From assembly GCA_031826515.1 (NCBI GenBank), contig CP134536.1, positions 3,664,501-3,728,500 on the forward strand: 64,000 nucleotides of DNA. The letters are read 5' to 3'. Under the pieces are notes generated by a model that worked only from the letters and a program-made list of their open reading frames with translations, ran no database searches and was not told the origin of the DNA. The DNA is from Flavobacteriaceae bacterium HL-DH10 (GTDB taxonomy: Bacteria > Bacteroidota > Bacteroidia > Flavobacteriales > Flavobacteriaceae). This document shows, one piece after another, positions 1-8,533 of the stretch; position 1 is the first letter of the stretch; each line of letters begins with the position of its first letter. A program made the position numbers and the translations under genes.

Positions 1-45
1 AAAAGGAGATTCGTGAACACCAATTTATCAAATTATTAAACAAGT

Positions 46-63
46 GAGCAAAGCTCAAGTTAC
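46..63. repeat. 18-bp intergenic repeat, copy 1
   Basis: The 18-base word GAGCAAAGCTCAAGTTAC occurs here and again, identical, at 5379-5396. Next to each copy is a second related word: CTTTCGACTGCGCTCAG at 64-80 here, and CTTTGGCTGTGCTCAG at 5300-5315 there. Both places also carry ACATTATA shortly downstream (98-105 and 5407-5414). This looks like a degenerate dispersed intergenic repeat. No gene is seen in 1-263. Confidence 0.6.
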
Positions 64-263
64 CTTTCGACTGCGCTCAGGATAAACTTCACACGGTACA
101 TTATAGTACATTTCACAACAATAAGCGTCATAGTGCTTATTAGTGATTTTAACATAATTACTACTATAATTCTCTATTAAACAGATGCTTAGTTTTTATA
201 TCTTTTATTATGCTTACCTTTATAAGTGATTGAAAAATCTAAACCAATTAATCCACTACTTCC

Positions 264-2162
264 ATGAAAAATTTTATTTTTTTAATTCTAGCATTTTCTT
301 GCAGTGTTTTCTCAACTTATGGACAACGTGATACCATTCAATCTGTTGATGATATCCCGAGATTCACATATAAAATTGACAGCCTCGCTTCTGTTGTGTA
401 TAAGAATGACGATCAATTTAGAAAGTTGTATCTGGAAGTAGAAAAAAATTACCTATCTCTTAAAAACACTTACGTTATAGAAGATGTAACTTTAAAGAAA
501 AGTATATTATCAACATTGCGATCTATAGACCTTTTTGAGCAAAAATTTGAAGCAGGACGGGCTAAATCTGAAATGATTAAATCTTTACAGAAAAAACCAG
601 CACAAATACAAACATCAGGTTTACTAACCTTTGCCTATTTAAATGCTGTTGCTAAACATAAAACGTCGACTTCTATGGCGTTTAACACTGCTTATCAAGC
701 CGAATTAGAGAAATTAGTTGCGCCTCTAGAATATGAGGTTGTAGGAGACGATATAAAATTCAGTAAGTCATCAATGGAGATTTATTCGGAAAACCTGATT
801 GAAGGGTTGATTACAGAAAATATAGACCCTGCATCTAAAGGTGGTGAACTAAGTGGTGATTTTGCCAGCGCATTGATCAATTACAAGTATTTAGCAAGAT
901 ATATTTTGCCTTACAAAGGCATTATTGCTAGCGTTTATAAAACATATTTAGACGCTAATCATGTTGAAAAAAAGAATATTTGGAAAGATAGAGATGTGGA
1001 TTTAACAAATCGTTCCAATTTGAGTCCAGTAACAATTGCCATTTGGGATAGTGGAATTGACCATACCTTATTCCCTGATAACATGTATGTGAATAGTCAG
1101 GAAAAAATTGATAATATTGATAATGATGGTAATGGGTATATTGATGATGTTAACGGGATTGCTCATGATTTACATGCAAACAAAATAACTGGCAATTTGA
1201 TAAAACTTTCCGAGGCGCAAAAAGTTGACGTGTCACAAACATTGCAATTGTACAAAGGATTAATAGATTTACAGGCTAATATTGAAAGTGAACAAGCCGA
1301 AAGTTTAAAAAAAATGATGTCAGGGTTAAAACCTGATGAAGTCAAATCTTTTATTGAAGATCTCAATTTTTTTGGAAACTATGCGCATGGAACCCATGTT
1401 GCTGGAATTGCTGTACTTAATAACCCTGCAGCAAATTTGCTAGTGGCACGAATTACATTTGGATATAAATTAATGCCTGAATTACCAACCATTGAGAAAG
1501 CCAAAAATAATGCTAAGGAAACCATTGAAACTATCAACTATTTTAAATCCACAGGAGTTCGTATAGTTAATATGAGTTTTGGCGGTTCTCCTCAAGGCAT
1601 TGAAACAGCTTTAGAGAAACATGGTGTTGGAGCAGATAGTGAGGAAAGAAAAAATATGGCTCGAGAGATTTTTGATATTGGAAAATTAGCATTTTATAAT
1701 GCTATCAAGGATGCTGAAGATATTTTGTTTATTACTTCTGCTGGAAATTCTGATGAAGACAGCGAGTTTTATGAGGATATTCCTTCTTCTTTTAATTTGC
1801 CGAATATACTTACTGTTGGAGCTGTAGATCAAACGGGAGAAGAAACAGGTTTTTCTAGTTTTGGAGAAAATGTAGATGTTCATGCCAATGGTTTTGATGT
1901 AGAGAGTTATGTACCTGGAGGTGATAGATTAAAAATGTCGGGAACATCAATGTCGTCACCCAATGTGGCCAATTTGGCTGGAAAAATATGGGCTATCAAT
2001 CCGGATTTAAGTGTTGAAGATGTGAAAAACTATATCATTAATTATAGTGATATTAGTGAAGATGGACGCATTATTTTAATGAACCCCAAGGCATCAATAG
2101 ATGCTGTTGACAAGGAAAGGCCTCCTATTAATCAACAAAAAAAGCAAAAAATAAAGAGTTAG
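264..2162 (+). CDS. S8 family serine peptidase (secreted subtilase)
   Basis: This is an exported subtilisin-type endopeptidase. A Sec signal peptide covers about residues 1-21 and ends in TYGQ. The three catalytic blocks are in order: Asp262 in IAIWDSGID, His375 in AHGTHVAGIA, and Ser562 in SGTSMSSPNVANLAG. An oxyanion Asn sits in the TSAGNSDED block near residue 496. A long N-terminal region (about 22-250) precedes the catalytic domain, and an insertion of roughly 100 residues separates the Asp and His blocks, as in many Bacteroidetes S8 enzymes. No C-terminal type IX sorting domain is visible, and the lysine-rich end suggests a periplasmic or surface-associated enzyme. It is convergent with the radical SAM gene. 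Its substrate cannot be read from sequence. Confidence 0.93.
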   Translation: MKNFIFLILAFSCSVFSTYGQRDTIQSVDDIPRFTYKIDSLASVVYKNDDQFRKLYLEVEKNYLSLKNTYVIEDVTLKKSILSTLRSIDLFEQKFEAGRAKSEMIKSLQKKPAQIQTSGLLTFAYLNAVAKHKTSTSMAFNTAYQAELEKLVAPLEYEVVGDDIKFSKSSMEIYSENLIEGLITENIDPASKGGELSGDFASALINYKYLARYILPYKGIIASVYKTYLDANHVEKKNIWKDRDVDLTNRSNLSPVTIAIWDSGIDHTLFPDNMYVNSQEKIDNIDNDGNGYIDDVNGIAHDLHANKITGNLIKLSEAQKVDVSQTLQLYKGLIDLQANIESEQAESLKKMMSGLKPDEVKSFIEDLNFFGNYAHGTHVAGIAVLNNPAANLLVARITFGYKLMPELPTIEKAKNNAKETIETINYFKSTGVRIVNMSFGGSPQGIETALEKHGVGADSEERKNMAREIFDIGKLAFYNAIKDAEDILFITSAGNSDEDSEFYEDIPSSFNLPNILTVGAVDQTGEETGFSSFGENVDVHANGFDVESYVPGGDRLKMSGTSMSSPNVANLAGKIWAINPDLSVEDVKNYIINYSDISEDGRIILMNPKASIDAVDKERPPINQQKKQKIKS

Positions 2163-2235
2163 GTAGATGATTTTTTAGGTGTATACCAAAGCACAGGCTG
2201 GTGTATGCGCTATAAATAGAACTGATCCAATAAAA

Positions 2236-3455
2236 TCAATTCATATGATACGTATGACAGCCTTCCGATTTTAAAACTTCCAGGTTTTGATCAAAATTTG
2301 AATCTAAAACATGTCCAGTTTTTTTGTGACAAAATGGACACGCATTCATGTCACCATCTGTATCAATGTACATGCCTTTTTTTCCAGCCGAAAAACAGCC
2401 TATTCTACGTTGATAATAGCCATGGTAGATAATAATTGGATATGAACTATACGCTTTTGTGAAGTTCATTTTTCTAAAAAAATTTCTAAAATATCTATTT
2501 GTTCTTCATTTAGAAATACATCTTTATTAGCATAATGACCTACTGCTTTGGGTTCTAAAAATTGCACAAACGACACCTTTAGTTTTTTTGCCAATTCCAT
2601 ATACGACATGAGATTCTCTTCAGAGACAAAGTCTTTGGTAGTACAGAGCGAAAGTGCTGTAATTATATGATTTTTGTTTGCATTTTTTACAGCTTCTTCA
2701 ACCCAGTAATAGGCGTCATTAAAATGTCTGAACGTATTATGCAATTTCGGAATAAAATGATCCAAACTAATAACGACACCTTTTAAACCAGCTTCTTTTA
2801 AACGCTTGGCGTTGTTTTCATTTAATTTATAACCTGAAGTAACAACCCAAAATTCTGATGATTTATCTCCGCTATTTAAAAGTTCAACCACAGCATTCAT
2901 TTTAATTAAAGGTTCCCCACCCGACAAATGAATCTGACTAACACCTTTATCCTGAATTCGTTTAACTATAGCTTGCAAGTCGTTGGTTTCTAAAACATCT
3001 TTCTTGTTTAAATTATCCCATTCAAAACAATGTTCGCACTGCAAAGCACATTTTTTAGTAATGGCTAAAAAAACGGTATTAAACCTATTCACCTTACGTT
3101 TTGTTATTGGTTTAAAATCGCTAAGCTGAGACGCAATATATTCCTCATATATGTTGCTGTTCCACCCTGGTGTATATAAACCTATATGGTATTTACCATT
3201 TACATACACCATTTTATGGACTTTGTTACTTCCTAGAAAACGTCTTCGTAATTGAATTAAATAACGCAGGGATTGTATCCAGTCTATGGGATTATTATAA
3301 CAGGATATAATAACTTTTAGGAAGGTTAATTTTATTCTTAATTGCGTTATTCTCAACCTCAAACCAGTTACCATTCTCGGGGAGCTAGAAGTCTCGACTG
3401 TTGTTGAAATTAATCTCGTATTTTTTATCCGTTCTTCTTGAAGTTCAACTAGCAT
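2236..3455 (-). pseudogene. radical SAM/SPASM domain protein, interrupted by a one-base frameshift
   Basis: The 5' part (3455-2466, 329 codons) carries the radical SAM cluster motif Cys136-x3-Cys140-x2-Cys143 in KKCALQCEHCFEW and a downstream LSGGEPL block. It ends at a TGA that overlaps the ATG of a second frame (2469-2236). That second frame encodes a SPASM-like tail, CFSAGKKG...DMNACPFC. Adding one base in the nearby A/T runs (A7 at 2476-2482 or T5 at 2469-2473 on the plus strand) would join both into one protein of about 406 residues. The N-terminal 80 residues are not recognisable. It lies 9 bases after the lipoprotein gene, so they are probably co-transcribed. It could be a sequencing error, a true pseudogene, or two coupled ORFs. 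The substrate is unknown. Confidence 0.75.
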
Positions 3456-3464
3456 TGCGCTTTT

Positions 3465-5159
3465 TTATTTAGTGTTAGAGGCTAAATCAAATTGATTTTC
3501 ATAGTCCATTAAGGCTTCATATTCATATTTTGAAAAATCAGTAAATGCGCCTGCTTCTTTAAATAGTTTAAGTTTTTGAAAATTAGGCTCACCATCATAG
3601 TTTCTTATATAATTATAATAGCCTCTGTTTTTTAAAAAGAAGGTTCTATTTAAATCTGCTTTCGGTTCATTTATTTTAAAATGAACTACCACTTCGTCTC
3701 CTATATTGGGTTGAACAAAATAATTTTGATCTGATGCAGATAGTAGTTCTGTTACATTAGTATGGTTTCCATCAATCGCCTCATCAGGGTTAATATAGTT
3801 AACATCCAACGGCAAATTTTCAGTAAAGTCAATACCCGCATAATCTACTTCCCAAAACATAAAACCAGTTTCAAGTTTTACGACAACGTCATTTCCTGTA
3901 ACATTTTTTAAATCGATAGGAACAGCAATATCCCTTGAAGCCATGGGACCTACCGTGTTTACTCTATCAACGAATTCCCAACCCGTATTGGTTTTTAAAT
4001 ACACCGATAATGGTATGTTTTGGGCGTTCATCCAGATTGTACTTTTTTCTTTAGTAGTTTCTTGTTGATTTTTTTGAAATTGATTGTAATACGTCCCGAA
4101 TTGTTCATTAAATTTTCCAAAAACATAATCTAACCACATAGAATTTTTAACGGTTAAGAATAATTTCGCTGTTTCAGAATCTATGGGTTTATTGAATTTC
4201 AATTCAATGTTTCTTGTGCTACTTGACGTGTTCATTTTTGAATCAAACAAATAAGACGTATTGTCTTTAGCCAAGGCAGGGCTACCGTCTGTTTTTAAAT
4301 TATCTACCAACACATTAACGGGAGACATGATGTTTGAAAACGTATTCGGATTGCCATTTTTATCTAGTAATACTTTAACATGCTCTGGATGATTAACTTC
4401 TAATAGTTGAACAAAATCAGTATATTGAATCTCTTTCAATTCATTTGTAATTTTGATACTATATACATTATTAACATCTGCTATATTAGGTAATAATAAG
4501 TAATCATCACGCTGTTGATTTGCCGTTAAAACACCAGGATAAAGCTCACCAGTAAAAATGAATTCTTCACCGTTTTGAATGTATATAAACGGGCAAGAGC
4601 TTTTTGTTAAAGCATAAATAATTCCTATAACTGCTATAACACCAATAGTTCCTAAAGCCGCATAAGCTATAGAGCGACCCGTATTTTTATCGTTAACTGA
4701 AATAGAATTAATAGCAGAAAAAGGAATTGTTATTTGTTCATCATAATTGATCATGTTTTGGGTGCTTAGGTAGAAATGAACTTCATTTAACACCTCTTTC
4801 TTTCCACTGTAAATATGAGTTCTTTTTGATTCTCTAGGTTTTTTTGAAACATGAATGGGGTCTATCTTTTTTACAAGGCCTGACATTGTTTTTTGCTGCT
4901 CATTTAATTTAAGATTATTTAAATGCCAAATTTCCATTCCCGAATGTATAACGACATATTTTTGAGCTTTTGCAAAGTTATCAATATTGGTTGCTAAGGT
5001 TTCTGGGCTGGTCGTTACACTTCTTACATTATAATACGAACAGCCTATAGTCAGGTTTAAAAACAAAAGCGTTAAGAATATCGATAAAAATGATGTTAGC
5101 CTTTTATTCTTATTGAAGAATAGTAAAGGACGAAATTTTTGATTAGTTGGAACCTTCAT
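3465..5159 (-). CDS. large lipoprotein with internal hydrophobic segment, function unknown
   Basis: The 564-residue product has a long basic N-terminus, a hydrophobic stretch and a lipobox LTIGC with Cys40, so a lipid-anchored envelope protein is predicted. A second hydrophobic segment near residues 164-185 could cross the membrane. The rest is beta-rich and acidic, without a motif I can name. A TGAT-N4-ATCA palindrome lies 70 bases upstream of the start. The gene probably forms an operon with the radical SAM gene that follows 9 bases later, so it may be the substrate, partner or scaffold of that enzyme; this is inference only. Confidence 0.75.
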   Translation of the reverse strand: MKVPTNQKFRPLLFFNKNKRLTSFLSIFLTLLFLNLTIGCSYYNVRSVTTSPETLATNIDNFAKAQKYVVIHSGMEIWHLNNLKLNEQQKTMSGLVKKIDPIHVSKKPRESKRTHIYSGKKEVLNEVHFYLSTQNMINYDEQITIPFSAINSISVNDKNTGRSIAYAALGTIGVIAVIGIIYALTKSSCPFIYIQNGEEFIFTGELYPGVLTANQQRDDYLLLPNIADVNNVYSIKITNELKEIQYTDFVQLLEVNHPEHVKVLLDKNGNPNTFSNIMSPVNVLVDNLKTDGSPALAKDNTSYLFDSKMNTSSSTRNIELKFNKPIDSETAKLFLTVKNSMWLDYVFGKFNEQFGTYYNQFQKNQQETTKEKSTIWMNAQNIPLSVYLKTNTGWEFVDRVNTVGPMASRDIAVPIDLKNVTGNDVVVKLETGFMFWEVDYAGIDFTENLPLDVNYINPDEAIDGNHTNVTELLSASDQNYFVQPNIGDEVVVHFKINEPKADLNRTFFLKNRGYYNYIRNYDGEPNFQKLKLFKEAGAFTDFSKYEYEALMDYENQFDLASNTK

Positions 5160-5228
5160 GATATAAATTGAATTTAGTTCGTATAATGTTTGTTTACTAA
5201 AGGTTAAAAAAACATTTTTAACTTAAAA

Positions 5229-5240
5229 TGATATATATCA
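5229..5240 (-). promoter_or_regulatory. TGAT-N4-ATCA palindrome upstream of lipoprotein gene
   Basis: TGATATATATCA is a perfect 12-base palindrome about 70 bases upstream of the lipoprotein start at 5159. The same core occurs at 12399-12410, and both sites share an adjacent CAATATGTT (minus-strand sense). The layout TGAT-N4-ATCA is that of Crp/Fnr-family operators. The rest of 5160-5649 holds repeat copy 2 and no gene. Confidence 0.5.
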
Positions 5241-5378
5241 ACATATTGAATAGTTCATTAAAATATTTTATTACATAGGTATCAAACTTCCCTCCTATAC
5301 TTTGGCTGTGCTCAGCAAAGATTAGTCGCATAAAAAGAGTTTACTCGTAAAGGCCACTTTATATCATAAAGATGAGGA

Positions 5379-5396
5379 GAGCAAAGCTCAAGTTAC
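5379..5396. repeat. 18-bp intergenic repeat, copy 2
   Basis: Identical to 46-63 and in the same orientation. The two copies bracket the subtilase, radical SAM and lipoprotein genes. The related CTTTGGCTGTGCTCAG word lies at 5300-5315. Confidence 0.6.
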
Positions 5397-5649
5397 TTAA
5401 CGTGGAACATTATATATTTGTCGTTATATGAAATAATCGACACCTAAATTTAACTAAACATGTTAAAAATCAACAATATAACATCATTTTTATCTAAAAA
5501 AAGCGTAACTTTAGAATGATTCATAATCATCGTATCGTTCAACTTATAAACTTGTTCAATACATGATTAATATAAAAAGAGCATACAACTAATACATTGT
5601 TGTTTGTACTTATTTTATTGTAAATATTTAACTTTTAATACCTTGTATA

Positions 5650-6402
5650 ATGAATCCATTAAGCATATTCGCTATTATCATTGTGCTATTTCTAGTGTCT
5701 GGTATTCGAATCATTTTTGAATATAAGAGAGCTATTAAATTCAGATTTGGGAAATTCGTAACTACCTTACAGCCTGGGTTTCGATGGATTATTCCTTTTG
5801 TTGAAACCATTCAAATTGTTGATGTTAGAGTCATTACATTCAATATTGATTCACAGGAAGTAATGACCGAAGACAATGTGCCGTGTAGTATCGATGGCGT
5901 TGTTTTTTTTAAAATTAACAATCCTAAAAAAGCGGTATTAGAAGTTGAGACTTATAAGTTTGCCATTACCCAATTGGCACAGGCAGCACTTAGAGATGTT
6001 TGTGGTAAAGTAGAATTAGACACGATACTTTCTAAGCGCGAAGAAATGGGTAAAAACATTAAGCAAATTGTAGAAAAGGAAACCAAAGATTGGGGCATTG
6101 AGATTAACGATGTTAAAATAAAAGATATTCAATTGCCTGAAAACATGCGACGTATGATGGCAAACCAAGCAGAAGCTGAGCGCTCTCGTAGAGCACAAAT
6201 TATTTTAGCATTAGCAGAAGAACAAGCTGCAGGAAAACTACTAGAGGCAGGAAAGCTTATTGACCAATCGCCTTCTGCTATCAAACTACGTTTATATCAA
6301 ACGCTTTCTAATATAGCAGCAGAAAAAAACTCAACCATACTCTTCCCGTTCCCAGAAGAAATGCTACCTGTTAAAAAAATGAAATCCAAAATTGTTAAAT
6401 AA
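5650..6402 (+). CDS. slipin / SPFH (band 7) domain membrane protein
   Basis: This 250-residue protein belongs to the stomatin-like slipins. It has a short N-terminal membrane segment (about 4-19), then a band 7 domain of about 150 residues with the family phrases EYKRAIKFRFGKF, QPGFRWIIP and DVRVITF. A helical region with QAEAERSRRAQIILALAEEQ follows, which probably oligomerises. Slipins form ring-like scaffolds in the membrane and often work with an NfeD-like protein or a protease. No such partner gene is adjacent here, so its role stays open. It stands alone between long intergenic regions. Confidence 0.9.
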   Translation: MNPLSIFAIIIVLFLVSGIRIIFEYKRAIKFRFGKFVTTLQPGFRWIIPFVETIQIVDVRVITFNIDSQEVMTEDNVPCSIDGVVFFKINNPKKAVLEVETYKFAITQLAQAALRDVCGKVELDTILSKREEMGKNIKQIVEKETKDWGIEINDVKIKDIQLPENMRRMMANQAEAERSRRAQIILALAEEQAAGKLLEAGKLIDQSPSAIKLRLYQTLSNIAAEKNSTILFPFPEEMLPVKKMKSKIVK

Positions 6403-6540
6403 AATCTGATTGCTTAGAGTTTTCAATTAGTTCTCATAAAAATAAGCTGCCTGTTGCTTCTATTTTATAGAATTCTCTTCTATACAGATTTCTTAAATTT
6501 TACTATTAAACATATTATTTTAAAGTTATGTTAAAAAAAG

Positions 6541-6554
6541 AATGAACATTCATT
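6541..6554. promoter_or_regulatory. probable TetR operator
   Basis: AATGAA-CA-TTCATT is a perfect 14-base inverted repeat. It ends 6 bases before the -7 promoter box at 6561-6568. A dimeric repressor bound here would cover the -33 region. It is the natural site for the TetR-family product encoded immediately downstream. Confidence 0.65.
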
Positions 6555-6560
6555 TTTTAG

Positions 6561-6568
6561 TATCTTTG
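6561..6568 (+). promoter_or_regulatory. -7 promoter box of the detoxification operon
   Basis: TATCTTTG matches the Bacteroidetes sigma-A -7 consensus TAnnTTTG exactly and lies 18 bases before the ATG at 6587. This argues that the in-frame ATG at 6542, which would be upstream of the promoter, is not used. No clear TTTG -33 box is visible. Confidence 0.6.
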
Positions 6569-6586
6569 CTGAATAATCATAATAAA

Positions 6587-7171
6587 ATGGCGAAACTTCA
6601 AAAAAGCATAGACAAACGTAACGCCCTTATAAAGGCCACTATTGAGTTGGTAAACAACAATGGTTTTCATGCCACACCCATGAGCAAAATTGCACAAATG
6701 GCTAACGTCTCCCCTGCTACCATTTATTTGTATTTTGAAAACAAGCAAGATTTAGTTAATAAGACATACATAGAAGTAAAAGCAAAATACACAGACTATG
6801 CGTTTGAAACCTATAATGACACGATGTCTGTTGAAGCTGGTTTTGAACTCATTTGGAAACGGATTGCTGATTTTAAGCTCAAGGAATGTAAAAACGCCAT
6901 GTTTTTAGCACAGTGTGATAACACACCAATGATTGACGAACCAAGTAGACAAGAAGGTATTAAGCATTTACAACCCCTACTCGACCTTTGGGAACGTGGT
7001 AAAGAAGAAGGTATTATAAAACCGATATCAGATTACTTACTATATGCCTATGCTATAAATCCGCTATCTTTTTTAATGATTGCTCAAAAACGTGGCGCCT
7101 TTAAGTTAGATAAAACACATATTGAAGAAGCATATCAATCGGCCTGGAGCAGTATAAAGGTTTGTAACTAA
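6587..7171 (+). CDS. TetR/AcrR family transcriptional regulator
   Basis: From the ATG at 6587 the protein is 194 residues. I chose this start because a promoter box and operator lie just upstream; an in-frame ATG at 6542 would add 15 poorly fitting residues. The N-terminal helix-turn-helix is typical of TetR: MSKIAQMANVSPATIYLYF, followed by ENKQDLVNKTY. The C-terminal ligand-binding domain is divergent, so the inducer cannot be read. It is the first gene of an operon; the next start follows its stop after one base. It probably represses its own promoter through the palindrome at 6541-6554 and, given its neighbours, may respond to reactive electrophiles or aldehydes, in the way NemR does in Escherichia coli. 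Confidence 0.9.
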   Translation: MAKLQKSIDKRNALIKATIELVNNNGFHATPMSKIAQMANVSPATIYLYFENKQDLVNKTYIEVKAKYTDYAFETYNDTMSVEAGFELIWKRIADFKLKECKNAMFLAQCDNTPMIDEPSRQEGIKHLQPLLDLWERGKEEGIIKPISDYLLYAYAINPLSFLMIAQKRGAFKLDKTHIEEAYQSAWSSIKVCN

Positions 7172-7172
7172 G

Positions 7173-7838
7173 ATGAAAAAAACAGCTATAATATTAGGAG
7201 CTACAGGTTTAACGGGGCATGTTTTGCTTGAGAAACTACTTAAAGATGACCGCTATGAGACCATCAAATTGTTTTCGCGTACAAAAATTGAAGGCTTACC
7301 AAATAAAGTAAAACAGTTTATAGGGAACCTATTGGAATTGGATCAATTTAAAGCAGATTTTACCGCAGATGAAGTGTATTGCTGTATTGGTACTACAGCT
7401 AAAAAAACACCAAATAAAACGCTTTACAAACAGATAGATTATGGTATTCCTGTAACTGCTGCCAAGCTTTCCAAAGAAAATAACATCCCTACTTTTTTAG
7501 TGGTTTCAGCCATGGGTGCTAATAAAAAAAGTAGTGTCTTTTATAATAAAACAAAAGGTGAGATGGAACACGATGTGTTGCAACAAAACATAAAACACAC
7601 ATTTATATTAAGGCCTTCGTTAATTGGTGGTAAGCGTAATGAGCGACGCCCCTTAGAAAAAATCGGTTTGGTTGTGGTTAAAATAATCCAACCTCTATTT
7701 ATAGGATCATTAAAAAAATACAAAATAATTCATGCTGAAACTATCGCACAAGCCATGATACATTTAGCCAATAATACAAGTCATACCGAAGTCATAATCA
7801 CTTCAAACGACATAAAAAACATAGCAAAAAATATTTAA
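7173..7838 (+). CDS. NAD(P)H-binding protein, atypical short-chain dehydrogenase
   Basis: The product is 221 residues with an N-terminal Rossmann motif GATGLTG at about residues 9-15. Further conserved phrases are CCIGTTAKKTP, FLVVSAMGANKKS and YNKTKGEMEHD, the last holding the Tyr-x3-Lys pair. This pattern fits the HTATIP2/NmrA-like NAD(P)-binding family. Members are reductases or redox-sensing proteins, and the substrate is not known. The gene starts one base after the TetR stop and precedes a nitroreductase, so it is part of the presumed detoxification operon. Confidence 0.85.
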   Translation: MKKTAIILGATGLTGHVLLEKLLKDDRYETIKLFSRTKIEGLPNKVKQFIGNLLELDQFKADFTADEVYCCIGTTAKKTPNKTLYKQIDYGIPVTAAKLSKENNIPTFLVVSAMGANKKSSVFYNKTKGEMEHDVLQQNIKHTFILRPSLIGGKRNERRPLEKIGLVVVKIIQPLFIGSLKKYKIIHAETIAQAMIHLANNTSHTEVIITSNDIKNIAKNI

Positions 7839-7849
7839 AGAATCATAAT

Positions 7850-8482
7850 ATGGAATTAATAGATAGATTAAACTGGAGATATGCTGCAAAAGCCATGAGT
7901 GGTAAAAAAGTAGCAGAAGATAAAATTGACCGCATTCTGGAAGCTGCGCGTTTGGCCCCAACATCTAGTGGTTTACAACCTTTCGAGATTTTTGTTATTA
8001 AAAATCAAGCCGTTAAAGAAAAAATAAGGCCCGTAGCCTGGAATCAATCTGTGATTACAGACTGCTCTCACCTACTGGTTTTTGCTGCCTGGGATACTTA
8101 TACCGCAGATAGAATTAACTATATGTTCGATTTAACAAACGACATACGCGGATTTAAAAATGAAGGATGGGAAAATTACCGACAAATGTTATTAAATTCT
8201 TATCCGCAAAAAGATCCTGAAGAAAACTTTAACCATGCTTCTAAACAAGCTTATATAGCATTTTCGCAAGCCATTTCTGCTGCAGCTTTTGAAGGTGTGG
8301 ATGCTACACCGATAGAAGGTTTTGATCCAGCTGCTGTAGACGATATTTTAGGCTTACGAGAAAAAGGATTGCGCAGTGCTGTTTTATTACCATTAGGTTA
8401 CAGACAAGATGATGAAGATTGGTTGGTAAATCTTGAAAAGGTTAGAAAACCTATGGAAGATTTAGTAACCGTCATCGAATAA
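7850..8482 (+). CDS. nitroreductase family protein, NAD(P)H- and FMN-dependent
   Basis: A 210-residue NfsB-type nitroreductase. The N-terminus RLNWRYAAKAMSGKKV and the FMN-phosphate-binding stretch RLAPTSSGLQPFEI are characteristic. The C-terminal part has the family glycine motif LGLREKGLRSAVLLPLGYR. These flavoproteins reduce nitro groups, quinones and other electrophiles in the cytoplasm using NAD(P)H. The gene follows the NAD(P)-binding protein by 11 bases and precedes the alcohol dehydrogenase in the same operon. Confidence 0.92.
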   Translation: MELIDRLNWRYAAKAMSGKKVAEDKIDRILEAARLAPTSSGLQPFEIFVIKNQAVKEKIRPVAWNQSVITDCSHLLVFAAWDTYTADRINYMFDLTNDIRGFKNEGWENYRQMLLNSYPQKDPEENFNHASKQAYIAFSQAISAAAFEGVDATPIEGFDPAAVDDILGLREKGLRSAVLLPLGYRQDDEDWLVNLEKVRKPMEDLVTVIE

Positions 8483-8533
8483 TTAAAGGATTGTAACTAA
8501 TACATATTAACAACTTAAAAAAAGAAAAGGAAG

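Noticed and set aside
5517-5529. TGATTCATAATCA as a fifth Crp/Fnr-like site
   Set aside because: The half-sites are separated by 5 bases and not 4, so the symmetry differs from the other four sites.
6542-6586. Upstream ATG for the TetR gene
   Set aside because: It lies within the operator and ahead of the -7 box, and the added residues do not fit the family.
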